Below are positions 14,752 through 23,439 of a DNA stretch of 34,166 nt, one piece after another. A model generated the notes under the pieces. That model saw nothing but the letters and a program-made list of their open reading frames with translations, did not search any database and was not told where the DNA came from. The DNA comes from Stutzerimonas stutzeri. Lineage in GTDB: Bacteria; Pseudomonadota; Gammaproteobacteria; Pseudomonadales; Pseudomonadaceae. The stretch is taken from positions 1 to 34,166 of the forward strand of contig NZ_JAMOIE010000054.1 of the NCBI RefSeq assembly GCF_024448935.1. Direction: 5' to 3'. How positions within the stretch are numbered: position 1 is the first letter of the stretch; every line of letters begins with the position of its first letter. Made by a program: the position numbers and the translations under genes.

Positions 14752-16099
14752 GTGAACTCTATGAGTTGTGTGGATGAGAGAGTCGTTGCAATGTCAGCAA
14801 TTCTTCTTGGAGTTGCAGCCGCCATTCTTGATGTCTCGATGGTGAATGTTGCACTGCCGAGAATTGCTTTTCAATTAAATGTTGCCGCTGCGGATTCTAT
14901 ATTTATAGTCAACGCTTATCAAATTTCGATGGTTGCTTCATTGCTGGTTTTTTCTGCACTAGGCGATGCGATTGGCTACAAAGTCATTTACATACTCGGA
15001 TCTATTTTATTCGCGGCCTCATCACTTGCTTGCTCGATCGCCACATCTTTCGATCATCTTGTTTTAATTAGAGCAATCCAGGGATTAGGTGGGAGTGCCA
15101 TGACTGCAGTCAATATAGCAATCATAAGAAGCATATATCCTGCACATCAATTTGGAAAGGCGATCGGATTTAGTGCATTGGTGGTGGCCTTATCTTTTTG
15201 TGCGGGGCCTTTGATTTCATCGATAATTCTATCTTATGGATCTTGGTCACTCATATTCTTTTTGAATTTTATGATTGGCACAGTTGTTTTTATTATGACC
15301 GCCGCTTTTTTACCAAACGACCATCGTAAAGATTCAGTCGCAATTCCTTGGCTGGATTTTTTTATCGTTGTGGCGGGACTGTTTCTAATCGCCTTTTCAC
15401 TCGCGGCGTTGGGATTGAGTGGTTATGGTAATGCCAGATTCATTGCTGGCGGTGCCTCGTTCGCCATCGGACTAACCATCATACTGTTCAACTCGAAGTC
15501 CTTTAGAAAATTCCTGCCTCATCCTTATAGTAAAGGGAAGTTTCTTACTGCAATTTTTATCACGACACTTGGGTATATGGCGCAAGGTTCAGCACTAATT
15601 TCTCTGCCTTTCTTTTTTTCGCTTGCCTACGCCGAAAACTTGCCAAAAACTGTGACTGCGCTGGTGTTCTGGGCATTATTTTCCGGGATTGCCGCATATT
15701 TTTCTGGACGAGCCTCTGACAAGTGGAATTCCGTTCATTTGCTTGTTGGCGGGTTATTTTTTATGTTTGTCGGGATAGCTCTTTTAGCCATTTCAGGCGC
15801 AGGGGGGGGCGGTCTGGCTTGCATGCTTATGTGCGGCTGTAGCTGGAACAGGTTTTGGCATATTTCAAACACCAAACCTCAAATTGATACTGAGCTACAG
15901 TCCTGTACAGGAAAGTGGTCGATCTAACGGTGTTCTAGCCACACTCAGGTTGCTGGGCCAAATGGCTGGTGGGGTTATTGCCGCAGGCTCTCTAAGCCTT
16001 AGCGCTGAGCAAGGAGCGCACTGGGCTTTGATTGCAAGCGCGTTATGTGCATTTTCAGCCTTTGCTCTCGCCAATATGCAGAGAGCACGTGAGCTGTAG
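14752..16099 (+). pseudogene. MFS exporter (DHA2-like) split by a +1 frameshift in a G8 run
   Basis: Last gene of the low-GC operon: a major facilitator exporter, probably for the operon product. Frame 1 from GTG 14752 (or ATG 14761) covers the N-terminal two-thirds: VAAAILDVSMVNVALPRIAF, FSALGDAIGYKVIYILGS and further membrane helices up to GIALLAISGAG. At 15802-15809 lies a run of eight G. After it the family sequence continues only in the next frame: LCAAVAGTGFGIFQTPNLKL, then ATLRLLGQMAGGVIAAGSLS, ending at TAG 16099. With seven G the two frames would join into one protein of about 448 aa. As given, translation runs off into WNRFWHISNTK and stops near 15927. This could be a sequencing error, a disabling mutation or a slippage switch. 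Confidence 0.85.
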
Positions 16100-16496
16100 T
16101 TGTAGCCGCACAATTATGTGGAATGCGATAGATACCAGACAGTAGTCGTACAGTTCCAGAGCGCCAAGGCGCGAGGGATTGAAGCCACATGGCCGTGATG
16201 GCGAAGGCGGCACGGGGGCGCAGCTCGAAAGCCGGCCGCGATCTTGCGTTGCCGCGCGCGAACTGGGAACTGACTGGCGCTGTTGTTGCGTCGGGCAGTT
16301 CCGCCGAGTTGGTGAGCAGGCAGGCGGACGGCCGTTGGCTCTATGTCATAAACCATGTCGTTGTTGGGCTGCATCCACGTATTTCGCACTCTGGCGAAGC
16401 TACGTAGCGCCGGGCACGTACTACGCCGGAGGCATAGATTGCCACCATGCATGGGCGGCTGGTGGTGCGGGTCATTGGCGGTTCTCCTGCCAGCGA
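16100..16496. other. Spacer between the low-GC cargo and the parB-like gene
   Basis: About 400 bp. Base composition returns to GC-rich near 16150-16200, marking the other edge of cargo module 2. Short frames exist on both strands, but none resembles a protein family or has convincing start signals. I see no direct repeat matching the other edge near 11600. Confidence 0.45.
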
Positions 16497-16524
16497 AGTG
16501 CCCCGGTCATAGGGCCGGGGCACT
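16497..16524 (-). terminator. Terminator hairpin after the ParB-like gene
   Basis: AGTGCCCCGG-TCATAGGG-CCGGGGCACT, a perfect 10-bp stem beginning 15 bp beyond the stop codon of the minus-strand ParB-like gene. No long T-run follows, but the stem is very stable. Confidence 0.7.
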
Positions 16525-16539
16525 TGCCTTCGGTGCAGG

Positions 16540-18594
16540 CTAGGCGGCCAGCGCCTCGGTGGGTTCATCCACCGTTGCCTCGTCATCCTTTGGGACGTCC
16601 TGCTCCGTGCTTGCCTCCTGCATGGCATCCTGCGGGCCAGTGGTCTTGAAGATCGAAGGCATCCAGCCGGTGCCAGCAGCCAGCCGTTCGGCTTCACTGG
16701 CAATGTCCGCCTTCTTCAACTTCGCCAGCCGGGTAGCGTGCGACGGTGCGAACTCGCCCACGGCTTCCAGAATCACCGCCTTGGAAACGTGCTTGAAGTA
16801 GCCTTCGGCGGTGGGCTGCCACCATGCCGCCATGTCCAGTCCCACGGCCTGCGCCAGTTCCGCGCCCGGCTGGTGCGCCGTGGCGCGGGGCGTCACCACG
16901 TCCACGGTCGCCGCCACGCATACCGCCAGCAACCGCACCAGTTCGCCTTGCTCCATCGCCAGCAGCGCGGCGAACAGTTCGGCGCTGTCCTGCGGCAGCG
17001 CTTCGCCCGCGACCTGCTGCAGCTCGCGCAGGGCGACGGCGGCGGGCGATTCGGGCCAGTCGGGGGCCATGCCTTCCAGCCGGTCTTGCGCTTTCAGGCT
17101 CACGCCCAGCGGCAAGTCGTGGCCATAGTGGTTGTCCTGCAAGACGCTCTGCACCATGCCATGCACGAGCGCGGCCAGCGCGACTTGCGGATGCCTGGCG
17201 ACTTCGATTTGCAGCGCGGCGGTGCGGTGCGCGCTCAAGCGCTGCGCCAGCCGGTCGGACAGGCTCGCGGCCTTGGGCTGCTCGGCGTCCTCGCCTTCGT
17301 CGTCGTTCCCGGCTTTGCCTTCTGCGCTGCCGAAACCCTGCCGCAAGCGTTCCAGCGTGCGCAGCGCCTTGGCTTCGGCTTCGCGCAGCAGCCCGCGATG
17401 AATCACGGCTTCGCCGCTGCGGTCGAGGGTGACGATGGCACCGGCCACGGCGCGCACGTCCGGGGCGTAGCCCTGCAAGGTTTCCTCCACGGCTTGCAGT
17501 TCCCCGGCTACCTGTTCGCGGCGTGGTTCCAGCGCCTCGGTCTTGTCCTCGTCCTCGGCGTCGTAGGCTTCTTCCAGTTCGGCGTCGATCTTGTCGAGGC
17601 GGCTTTGCAGCGAGGCAATGCGGCGGGCTTCGCGGGCGGTCGGTTCGCGGCGCTGGCGCGGCGCGTTCTGGAATGCCTGCCGCTCGGCGTAGCTCATGTG
17701 CGGCACGGCTTCCACCCACGCCCAACCCTCGGCGCGCACGTTCCCGGCCAGCGCATCCAGCTTGCCGCGCACCAGCGTTTCCAGCAGCGCGGGGTCGGTC
17801 AGGTAGGTTCCGGCATCGCCTTCCGCGAACAGGTCGCGGCGGATGCCGCCGCCCGCCGCCGTGTAGGCGTCCAGCCCGGCGAAGCGCACCAGCGGATGCG
17901 TGGCGTCGATTTCGCGCTCGGTCAGGCGTTCGCGCAGCGCGGACGCGCCACGCTGCCATTCGGGCGCACCGTAGAACGCGGCTTCCTGCGCGGCGTGGTC
18001 GTCGGTGATGCTCAGGGCCATCAACTGTTCCAGCGTGACGGCTGCGGCCCGGTAGTCGGTCAGCAGGCGCGGCGAGACGTTGGCCAGCTTCAAGCGGCGC
18101 TGCACCACCAGCGGGGACACGCCGAAGTCGGCGGCAATGTCCTCGATGGGCCGGCCTTCCTTGACCAGCGCGGCGAAAGCCTCGAACTGATCGGCCGGGT
18201 GCATCTGCTCGCGCAGCAGGTTTTCCGCGAGGCTGACGGTACGGGCCGAAGCGTCGGGCACCAGCAGGCAAGGCACCTCAAAGTCGGCGGCGATGCGCTT
18301 CTTTTTCGCCAGCAGCTTCAACGCGGTCAGTCGGCGGTCGCCGGCCACCACTTCGTATTGCTCGCCATCGGCGGTAAGAATGACGACGAGATTTTGCAGC
18401 AGGCCAATGCGGGCGATGCTCGCGGCCAGTTCGGGAATGGACAGGCGCGGGGTCTTGCGTGCGTTGCGCTTGGAGCGGCGCGGCAGCAACTGCGAGAGCG
18501 GAACCAAAATCAGGTTCTTGGTCGGGTCGGCCACTTCCAGCGGCGCGGCGGCAGTTTCGATGGCGCGGGTTTCGGTTTGAGTAACGGCTTTCAT
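16540..18594 (-). CDS. parB: Large ParB/RepB/Spo0J-family protein
   Basis: A 684-aa ParB-superfamily protein typical of this element class, about twice the length of chromosomal ParB. The N-terminal ParB/sulfiredoxin-fold domain (about residues 28-140) includes LSIPELAASIARIGLLQNLV, the CTP-binding-type box VVAGDRRLTALK and AENLLREQMHPADQFEAF. A central HTH (about 150-190) reads IEDIAADFGVSPLVVQRRLK. The long C-terminal part contains a Glu/Asp/Arg-rich coiled coil (LQSRLDKIDAELEEAYDAED) and an acidic tail. It probably nucleates a partition complex or has a general maintenance role; its distance from parA argues against a simple ParA partner. ATG 18594 has AGGAG at good spacing. DUF932 lies 85 bp upstream on the same strand. 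Confidence 0.9.
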   Translation of the reverse strand: MKAVTQTETRAIETAAAPLEVADPTKNLILVPLSQLLPRRSKRNARKTPRLSIPELAASIARIGLLQNLVVILTADGEQYEVVAGDRRLTALKLLAKKKRIAADFEVPCLLVPDASARTVSLAENLLREQMHPADQFEAFAALVKEGRPIEDIAADFGVSPLVVQRRLKLANVSPRLLTDYRAAAVTLEQLMALSITDDHAAQEAAFYGAPEWQRGASALRERLTEREIDATHPLVRFAGLDAYTAAGGGIRRDLFAEGDAGTYLTDPALLETLVRGKLDALAGNVRAEGWAWVEAVPHMSYAERQAFQNAPRQRREPTAREARRIASLQSRLDKIDAELEEAYDAEDEDKTEALEPRREQVAGELQAVEETLQGYAPDVRAVAGAIVTLDRSGEAVIHRGLLREAEAKALRTLERLRQGFGSAEGKAGNDDEGEDAEQPKAASLSDRLAQRLSAHRTAALQIEVARHPQVALAALVHGMVQSVLQDNHYGHDLPLGVSLKAQDRLEGMAPDWPESPAAVALRELQQVAGEALPQDSAELFAALLAMEQGELVRLLAVCVAATVDVVTPRATAHQPGAELAQAVGLDMAAWWQPTAEGYFKHVSKAVILEAVGEFAPSHATRLAKLKKADIASEAERLAAGTGWMPSIFKTTGPQDAMQEASTEQDVPKDDEATVDEPTEALAA

Positions 18595-18679
18595 GGTGAT
18601 AACTCCTAGCGATTGGGATGCAGCAGCGAGAGCAGCGAGAGAAGCGGCAAGGGCTGCTGCCTGCCCCTGCCGCGTGGGG

Positions 18680-19507
18680 TCAGGCTTTCAACTGGCGCAT
18701 GCCATCGGCCAGCAGCCAGAGCGCACGGTTGAGGCGGATGTTTTGGTCGATGCCCTGCACCGGGCGGGTTTGCTGGCGGCGTCCGTTGGCGCTGCGCCCG
18801 CGCAGGCCGCCTTGGGTCAAGTTCTCTTGCGTGCGGTTGAACACGCTCCACAAGTCCGGGCGGCGGTCATCGAACCGGCGCGGCATCAGGATTTGCGATT
18901 CGGTAATGGGCGCGGGCTTGTCGGGGTCGTCGTACTTGAGGGCCAGCGCGGCGCGGGCGAACACTTCGGATTCGCCATCGTTCAAGGTGATGGCGCGCAT
19001 GGCATCGCGGGACTCCTTCACGCGGTCGAAGCCACGCAAGACTTCGTAAGCGCCTTCGATGACGGAACCGGCCACGTCGCCTTTGTGGGGCACGCGCACG
19101 TCTGCCACGGTGTCGCCGCAGACAAGGCCATTGCTGCACACGAACCGGAACATGCCGGCCAGCATCTGATAGCTGCTCGTTCCGTCATGGGAATTGAGCA
19201 ACACGATTTCATTGGCTTCTGCGCCGTTGATCTGGCTGGCATGGCGCAGGCGCAGCATGTGTTTGGTGTGCTCGCGCTTGCCTTCATCGCGCACGCGGGT
19301 CTGGCAAGCCATGAAGGGTTGGAATCCCTCTTTGCGAAGCTCGGCCAGCACGGCGGACGTGGGGATGTAGGCGTACCGCTGCGAACGGCTTTCGTGCGGG
19401 GCATCCGCGAAGATGGACGGGGCCACGCGGTGAATCTGGTCATCGGACAGCGGGTAATCGCTGCGCAGCGAGGGGGAACGGGAAGCGAATCGGGATGCGA
19501 GTTGCAT
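18680..19507 (-). CDS. DUF932 domain protein
   Basis: A 275-aa protein of a family related to phage/plasmid-like proteins and very common in ICEclc and Tn4371-type elements. The recognisable core runs RYAYIPTSAVLAELRKEGFQ, then HASQINGAEANEIVLLNSHD, GMFRFVCSNGLVCGDTVADV and VIEGAYEVLRGFDRV. No catalytic residues can be assigned. The C-terminus is Arg/Gln-rich. ATG 19507 is preceded by CAGGAGAAAG, a good ribosome site. It is probably the first gene of a DUF932-parB operon whose leader (19508-19700) contains several small hairpins. Function is unknown. Confidence 0.85.
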   Translation of the reverse strand: MQLASRFASRSPSLRSDYPLSDDQIHRVAPSIFADAPHESRSQRYAYIPTSAVLAELRKEGFQPFMACQTRVRDEGKREHTKHMLRLRHASQINGAEANEIVLLNSHDGTSSYQMLAGMFRFVCSNGLVCGDTVADVRVPHKGDVAGSVIEGAYEVLRGFDRVKESRDAMRAITLNDGESEVFARAALALKYDDPDKPAPITESQILMPRRFDDRRPDLWSVFNRTQENLTQGGLRGRSANGRRQQTRPVQGIDQNIRLNRALWLLADGMRQLKA

Positions 19508-20084
19508 GGTCTTTCTCCTGACAAAGAAGGGTTTGCTGTTCAAACCGCACACCGAATTCCTAGATTCGGAGCCCAGCCTTTCGGCTGTTCGGTGCGGTTG
19601 GCACGAGGAACCCGGTTGGCCCTGTTGCCACCGTCTTTCCTGAGTTCATCGCCCGCGACGGTCAGGAGCCCACGGACGTGAGCTGTCAAGGAGAAAAGCG
19701 TCAGGTAGGTGCGGCCCGCAGGCACAGCCGAGGACACGGCCTGGCGCGCCTTGATGGCACGCGGCCACGGGCTACAGTCGCGAGCAAGGTGATGGAGTCA
19801 GGGGAGACGGCTGGACAAGGCAACGGCCGCTTCCATCGCCGACCGCACGGCAAGCGAAGCGCGCAGGCCCGGAGCTGGAAGCCGGGCCGTAGGCGTCAGG
19901 GATGGAAGCCCGTCAGGGGCGAGACTCGTGCAGCGAGGCTCGATGCAACGCACGACAGCGCGACCCGGCCATGCTTCTTGGCCGGGGACGCTAATGAATG
20001 GATGCCTGTTCCAGGCCCGGAAGCTAAAATTGCCAGCGACCCAGGGGTGTCTGTTTCCGAGACACCGCACCTTTCAGAACAACA
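19508..20084. other. Structured leader/intergenic region with an element-repeat block
   Basis: These 577 bp hold no supported gene. Near DUF932 are the inverted repeat CCGAAT-TCCTAG-ATTCGG (19552-19569) and an AGCC-TTTC-GGCT hairpin just beyond it. Farther out, 19858-19901 contains AGCGCGCAGGCCCG ... GGGCCG ... AGGCGTCAGGG, which recurs upstream of RadC at 24159-24193. Such a repeat ahead of two element genes suggests a shared regulatory sequence or small RNA. Confidence 0.5.
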
Positions 20085-20960
20085 ATGTGCGAAGACTGCA
20101 TGGACGCCGATCTCGAAACGATGACTAGCCGTCCGGACTGTGCAGGCCAATGCAGCGATACCCAGGCATTCTGGCGCGATCCGGCCTTGCCCTTCGTCGA
20201 GAGCCGCCGCGCCTGCCAGAGCCGGGCCTGCTACAAGCCCCACCATCACCCGACCTTTTCCATTGGTGCCGTCGATGGCGGCACCAGCGTTTTCACCGGT
20301 GCCGCCGATGGCCCGGTTCTCCTGTCCCCTGGCACGCTCGTCTTCGTGCCCGCATCACGTGTCCATGCGTGCAACCCGGCTCCGGACACCGCCTGGAGCT
20401 ACCAGATGCTGCACCTGGACGCCGCGTGGCTCCAGGCTGTTCGGCGGGAGTACGCCCGAACCGACGCGATGGACGACGAGCCGGTGCGCATCGTGACCGA
20501 TCCGGCGGTCTATGCGCACTTCTGCCGACTCAACGTGCTGCTGTTCAAGGAAGGCGACCCGATCGAGAAGGAGGCCGCGCTGATCGAGTTCGTCGGGGAC
20601 TACGACACCGAACAGGGGCTCTCCATCAAAGGGCCGACCGTGCCGTCGAACCTGGCGGAGCGGATTCGGCCCGCCCTGGACTGTCTGTGTGCTTCGCCCA
20701 CCGCCACTACCACCCTGGAGAAGTTGGCAGACCTGGCAGGCATGAGCCGCTATCAGGTGATCCGGGCATTCCGCGCCGTCACCGGCATGACGCCGCACGC
20801 CTGGCAACTCAACCAGCGCGTCAACCTCGCCAGGGAGTGGATTCGCAGCGGTGACAGCCTTGCAGACGTGGCCCAGCATCTCGGCTTCGCCGATCAGGCC
20901 CATTTCCAGCGGGTGTTCAAGGCGCATGCCGGTGTGACGCCCGGCCGTTTCCGGGCCTGA
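20085..20960 (+). CDS. AraC-family transcriptional regulator
   Basis: A 291-aa regulator with an AraC-type cupin sensing domain (about residues 40-180: CYKPHHHPTFSIGAVDGG, GTLVFVPASRVHACNP) and two C-terminal HTH motifs (about 205-290: TLEKLADLAGMSRYQVIRAF, then SLADVAQHLGFADQAHFQRV and the closing TPGRF). It is followed after 88 bp by a LysE/RhtB exporter on the same strand. AraC regulators of this branch commonly control adjacent LysE-type exporters, so autoregulated control of the exporter is likely. The start is uncertain: ATG 20085, 20100 and 20121 are all in frame and none has a strong ribosome site. Confidence 0.88.
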   Translation: MCEDCMDADLETMTSRPDCAGQCSDTQAFWRDPALPFVESRRACQSRACYKPHHHPTFSIGAVDGGTSVFTGAADGPVLLSPGTLVFVPASRVHACNPAPDTAWSYQMLHLDAAWLQAVRREYARTDAMDDEPVRIVTDPAVYAHFCRLNVLLFKEGDPIEKEAALIEFVGDYDTEQGLSIKGPTVPSNLAERIRPALDCLCASPTATTTLEKLADLAGMSRYQVIRAFRAVTGMTPHAWQLNQRVNLAREWIRSGDSLADVAQHLGFADQAHFQRVFKAHAGVTPGRFRA

Positions 20961-21048
20961 CGCCGCAAGCGGCGCGGCTGCAATTTCCTTCAATACGGAA
21001 GGCGCTGCGGCCGGCACACTGCGTAGAAAAACTACGAGTGCGTCCTGA

Positions 21049-21684
21049 ATGCAGCCGTTCCTGATGATTGCCGCAGCGCATTTCCTGGCGCTGCTTTCTC
21101 CCGGCCCCGACTTTTTCCTGATCGCCCGAACCTCGCTGTCCGCCGGCTGGCGGGTCGCCAGCGGCGCCTGCCTGGGGATCGCCGTCGCCAATGGCGTTTT
21201 CATCGTTGCCGCCTTCGCCGGCATGGCGGCACTGCGCCCGGACAGCCTCCCGTTCGTCGTATTGCAACTGGCCGGCTGCGCTTACCTGCTCTATCTTGGC
21301 GTGCTGTTCATCCGCCACGCGGGCCGCAGCGACCTGGATGTCTCGAATGGCGGGCGTTCCACGGCACCCGCGCATCCTTTCATCGCGTGGCGACGCGCAA
21401 CCGGCATGGGCTTCCTGTCCGGCATCCTGAATCCGAAGAACGCGCTGTTCTACGCGAGCCTGGCCGCGATGCTGACCGGCGCGCATGCCAGCGCGGGCTG
21501 GAAGACGATCTATGGCGTCTGGATGTTCAGCATCGTGCTGCTGTGGGACGTGCTGGTCGCAGTCCTCATCGGCAACCAGGCCGTGCTGCGCCGCTTCGCG
21601 CGGGCGCTGCCGTGGCTGGAACGCATCTCCGGTGCCATGCTGATCCTGCTGGCGGTGGCTGTCCTCGTCCTCCTGGCACGTTGA
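21049..21684 (+). CDS. LysE/RhtB-family amino-acid exporter
   Basis: A 211-aa inner-membrane exporter with about six membrane helices. The family signature FLALLSPGPDFFLIARTSLS is at residues 12-31, followed by GACLGIAVANGVFIVAAFAG and GFLSGILNPKNALFYASLAA; the paired SPGPD and NPKN motifs are diagnostic. The ATG at 21049 fits the family N-terminus although no clear Shine-Dalgarno is present. It probably exports an amino acid or analogue under control of the AraC gene upstream. It is convergent with a second, distinct LysE-family gene, the two separated by a strong hairpin. Confidence 0.9.
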   Translation: MQPFLMIAAAHFLALLSPGPDFFLIARTSLSAGWRVASGACLGIAVANGVFIVAAFAGMAALRPDSLPFVVLQLAGCAYLLYLGVLFIRHAGRSDLDVSNGGRSTAPAHPFIAWRRATGMGFLSGILNPKNALFYASLAAMLTGAHASAGWKTIYGVWMFSIVLLWDVLVAVLIGNQAVLRRFARALPWLERISGAMLILLAVAVLVLLAR

Positions 21685-21711
21685 GAAGCACACGATAGGG
21701 AATGGATTTCC

Positions 21712-21745
21712 GAAACGCTGTCTCGGATTTCCGAGGCAGCGTTTC
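21712..21745. terminator. Bidirectional terminator between the two LysE genes
   Basis: GAAACGCTGTCTCGG-ATTT-CCGAGGCAGCGTTTC, a 15-bp stem with one G-U pair, followed on the plus strand by a pyrimidine run. It lies between two convergent genes and would serve both. Confidence 0.8.
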
Positions 21746-21791
21746 CCCCCCAGGGTCGAGACGCCGCAGGGCGGCGCGATGCCCCGCGCAG

Positions 21792-22409
21792 TCAGCGCGC
21801 CCCGCGCGCCACCGCCAGCAGGACACCGAATCCGACCAGCAGCCCGCCGAAGGCGCGGTCGATCCAGTGGCGCACGGCCAGCAGCCGGTCGCGCACGGCC
21901 CCGGCCGAGAAGCAAAGCGCCACGAGGCCGAACCAGGCCATGTGCGCAACCGAGATGAATGCGCCGTAGCCGATCTGCACCGCCAGCGGCGTGTCGGGCC
22001 GCACCACCTGCATGAACAGGCTGACGATGAACACCGTGGTCTTCGGGTTCAGCGCATTGGTCAGGAAGCCGGTACGCAAAGCCGCCATATCCGACAGCGG
22101 CGCCACGGTACTGTCGGCCAGCGCGCCGCTGGGCTTGGCGCGCAGCATCTTCACGCCGAGATAGATCAGATAGACGGCACCGACCAACTTGATGGCGTTG
22201 AACAGCCAGAGCGACTGCTGGATCAACAGGCCCACGCCGACGAGCGTATAGGTGACGTGGACGAGCACGCCCAAGCCGATGCCCAGGGCCGTCAGCATGC
22301 CGGCACGGCGCGACAGCATCAGACTGTTGCGCGTGACCATCGCAAAGTCCGGCCCAGGGCTGATGACGGCCAGCAAGGTGATTGTGATGACAGCTATCAA
22401 TTCGGTCAT
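21792..22409 (-). CDS. LysE/RhtB-family exporter, second copy
   Basis: A 205-aa paralogue-type exporter, clearly different in sequence from the one at 21049-21684. It has ITITLLAVISPGPDFAMVTR (about residues 8-27), YLIYLGVKMLRAKPSG, GFLTNALNPKTTVFIVSLFM and a C-terminal pair of helices, the normal LysE layout. AGGAT lies a few bp before ATG 22409. It is divergent from a LysR gene across 66 bp, so it has its own regulator, unlike the AraC-linked copy. Two exporters each with a dedicated regulator suggest an unusual amino-acid or toxic-analogue stress. Substrate is not predictable. Confidence 0.9.
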   Translation of the reverse strand: MTELIAVITITLLAVISPGPDFAMVTRNSLMLSRRAGMLTALGIGLGVLVHVTYTLVGVGLLIQQSLWLFNAIKLVGAVYLIYLGVKMLRAKPSGALADSTVAPLSDMAALRTGFLTNALNPKTTVFIVSLFMQVVRPDTPLAVQIGYGAFISVAHMAWFGLVALCFSAGAVRDRLLAVRHWIDRAFGGLLVGFGVLLAVARGAR

Positions 22410-22440
22410 GGCGTATCCTGTCGAAGAACAACGAATTAGC

Positions 22441-22462
22441 GAGATGCTACCGACAACATCTC
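22441..22462. promoter_or_regulatory. GAGATG-N10-CATCTC operator candidate
   Basis: Perfect 6-bp inverted arms in the 66-bp gap between the divergent LysE and LysR genes. The size and placement fit a LysR-type regulator site controlling both directions. Confidence 0.55.
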
Positions 22463-22475
22463 CCGGTGGATAACG

Positions 22476-23399
22476 ATGTTTTCTGACAAGAATGGTGAGC
22501 TGGAATCACCATCGAGCGATTCGCGCCTGCCTTCGCTGCTGGCCCTGCGCTGCTTCGAGACGGCGGCCCGGCTGGAGAATTTCAGCCGGGCGGCGGCCGA
22601 GTTGCACCTGACCCACGGCGCGGTCAGCCGCGCCGTGCGCCTGCTCGAAGACGAACTGGGCGTGGCGCTATTCGAGCGCCGCAGCCGGCGCGTGTTCCTG
22701 ACCGATGCCGGCCGCACGCTGGCGCGGGCCGTGGGCAATGGGCTGGATCTGATGCGGCAGGCCGTCGGCGAGTTGCGCGCCAGCGCCCGCCAGGGGCGGC
22801 GCTGGGTGCTGTCGTGCGAGCCGACGCTGCTGATGCGCTGGCTGATCCCGCGCTGGCCGGACTTCCAGGCCCGGCATCCGGGGATCGACGTACACCTGGT
22901 CGCCGGGGGCGGGCCGTTCTCCTTCGCCAACGGCATCGACCTGGCGATCCGCCGCGACGACTTCCCCTGGCCCGAGGGCTACCACGCCGAACCCTTGTTC
23001 GCGGAAAAGGTCGGCCCGGTCTGCCGTCCCGACAAGGTGGCGGCCTGGTTCACCACGAAGAAGGCCGGCGCCGCGCTCAAGGCCGGCGCACCGCGCCTGC
23101 ACACGCGCACGCGGCCGGGCGCGTGGCCGGAATGGGCGGCGGCCGCAGACCAGCCCGCACCTGATGCGCCGGGACAAACCTTCGATCATTTCTATTTCAG
23201 CTTGCAGGCGGCCGTGGCCGGCCTGGGTGTGGCGGTCGGCCCGTGGCATCTGGCACGCGACGATCTGGACAGCGGCGTGCTGGCCGCGCCGCTGGGTTTC
23301 GTGGAGGACGGCTCGCGCTATTGCCTGTTGTCGCCGCGGCCCTTGCAGCCCGATAGCCCGCAGGCCGATTTGCTGGCATGGCTGCGGGCCTTGGCATAG
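22476..23399 (+). CDS. LysR-family regulator (GcvA-like)
   Basis: A 307-aa LysR regulator. The N-terminal HTH lies at about residues 15-75: ALRCFETAARLENFSRAAAE, LTHGAVSRAVRLLEDELGVA, and the GcvA-type FERRSRRVFLTDAGR. The effector domain follows, with WVLSCEPTLLMRWLIPRWPD and DLAIRRDDFPW, matching the GcvA/AmpR-like branch. ATG 22476 chosen. It is divergent from the LysE exporter at 21792-22409, which it most likely controls through the inverted repeat in the shared promoter. It ends just before RadC, convergent with it, and closes cargo module 3. Confidence 0.9.
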   Translation: MFSDKNGELESPSSDSRLPSLLALRCFETAARLENFSRAAAELHLTHGAVSRAVRLLEDELGVALFERRSRRVFLTDAGRTLARAVGNGLDLMRQAVGELRASARQGRRWVLSCEPTLLMRWLIPRWPDFQARHPGIDVHLVAGGGPFSFANGIDLAIRRDDFPWPEGYHAEPLFAEKVGPVCRPDKVAAWFTTKKAGAALKAGAPRLHTRTRPGAWPEWAAAADQPAPDAPGQTFDHFYFSLQAAVAGLGVAVGPWHLARDDLDSGVLAAPLGFVEDGSRYCLLSPRPLQPDSPQADLLAWLRALA

Positions 23400-23419
23400 C
23401 CGCAATCGGGCGCAGCAAA

Positions 23420-23437
23420 AAGGGGCCGAAGCCCCTT
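23420..23437 (-). terminator. Intrinsic terminator after RadC
   Basis: Read on the minus strand: AAGGGGC-TTCG-GCCCCTT followed by TTTGC. It has a 7-bp stem closed by a stable TTCG tetraloop and a short T-run, starting immediately after the RadC stop. It also lies after the convergent LysR stop. Confidence 0.85.
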
Positions 23438-23439
23438 GG

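Noticed and set aside
11590..16200. Composite transposon carrying the low-GC operon
   Set aside because: I found no transposase, terminal inverted repeats or target duplication at either composition boundary.
16189..16452. Small frames on both strands between cargo 2 and the ParB-like gene
   Set aside because: No ribosome site, no recognisable family, and the two overlap each other antisense.
16738..18609. 623-codon plus-strand open frame opposite the ParB-like gene
   Set aside because: It mirrors the codon structure of the ParB-like gene, whose domains are unmistakable. Long antisense frames are expected at this GC content.
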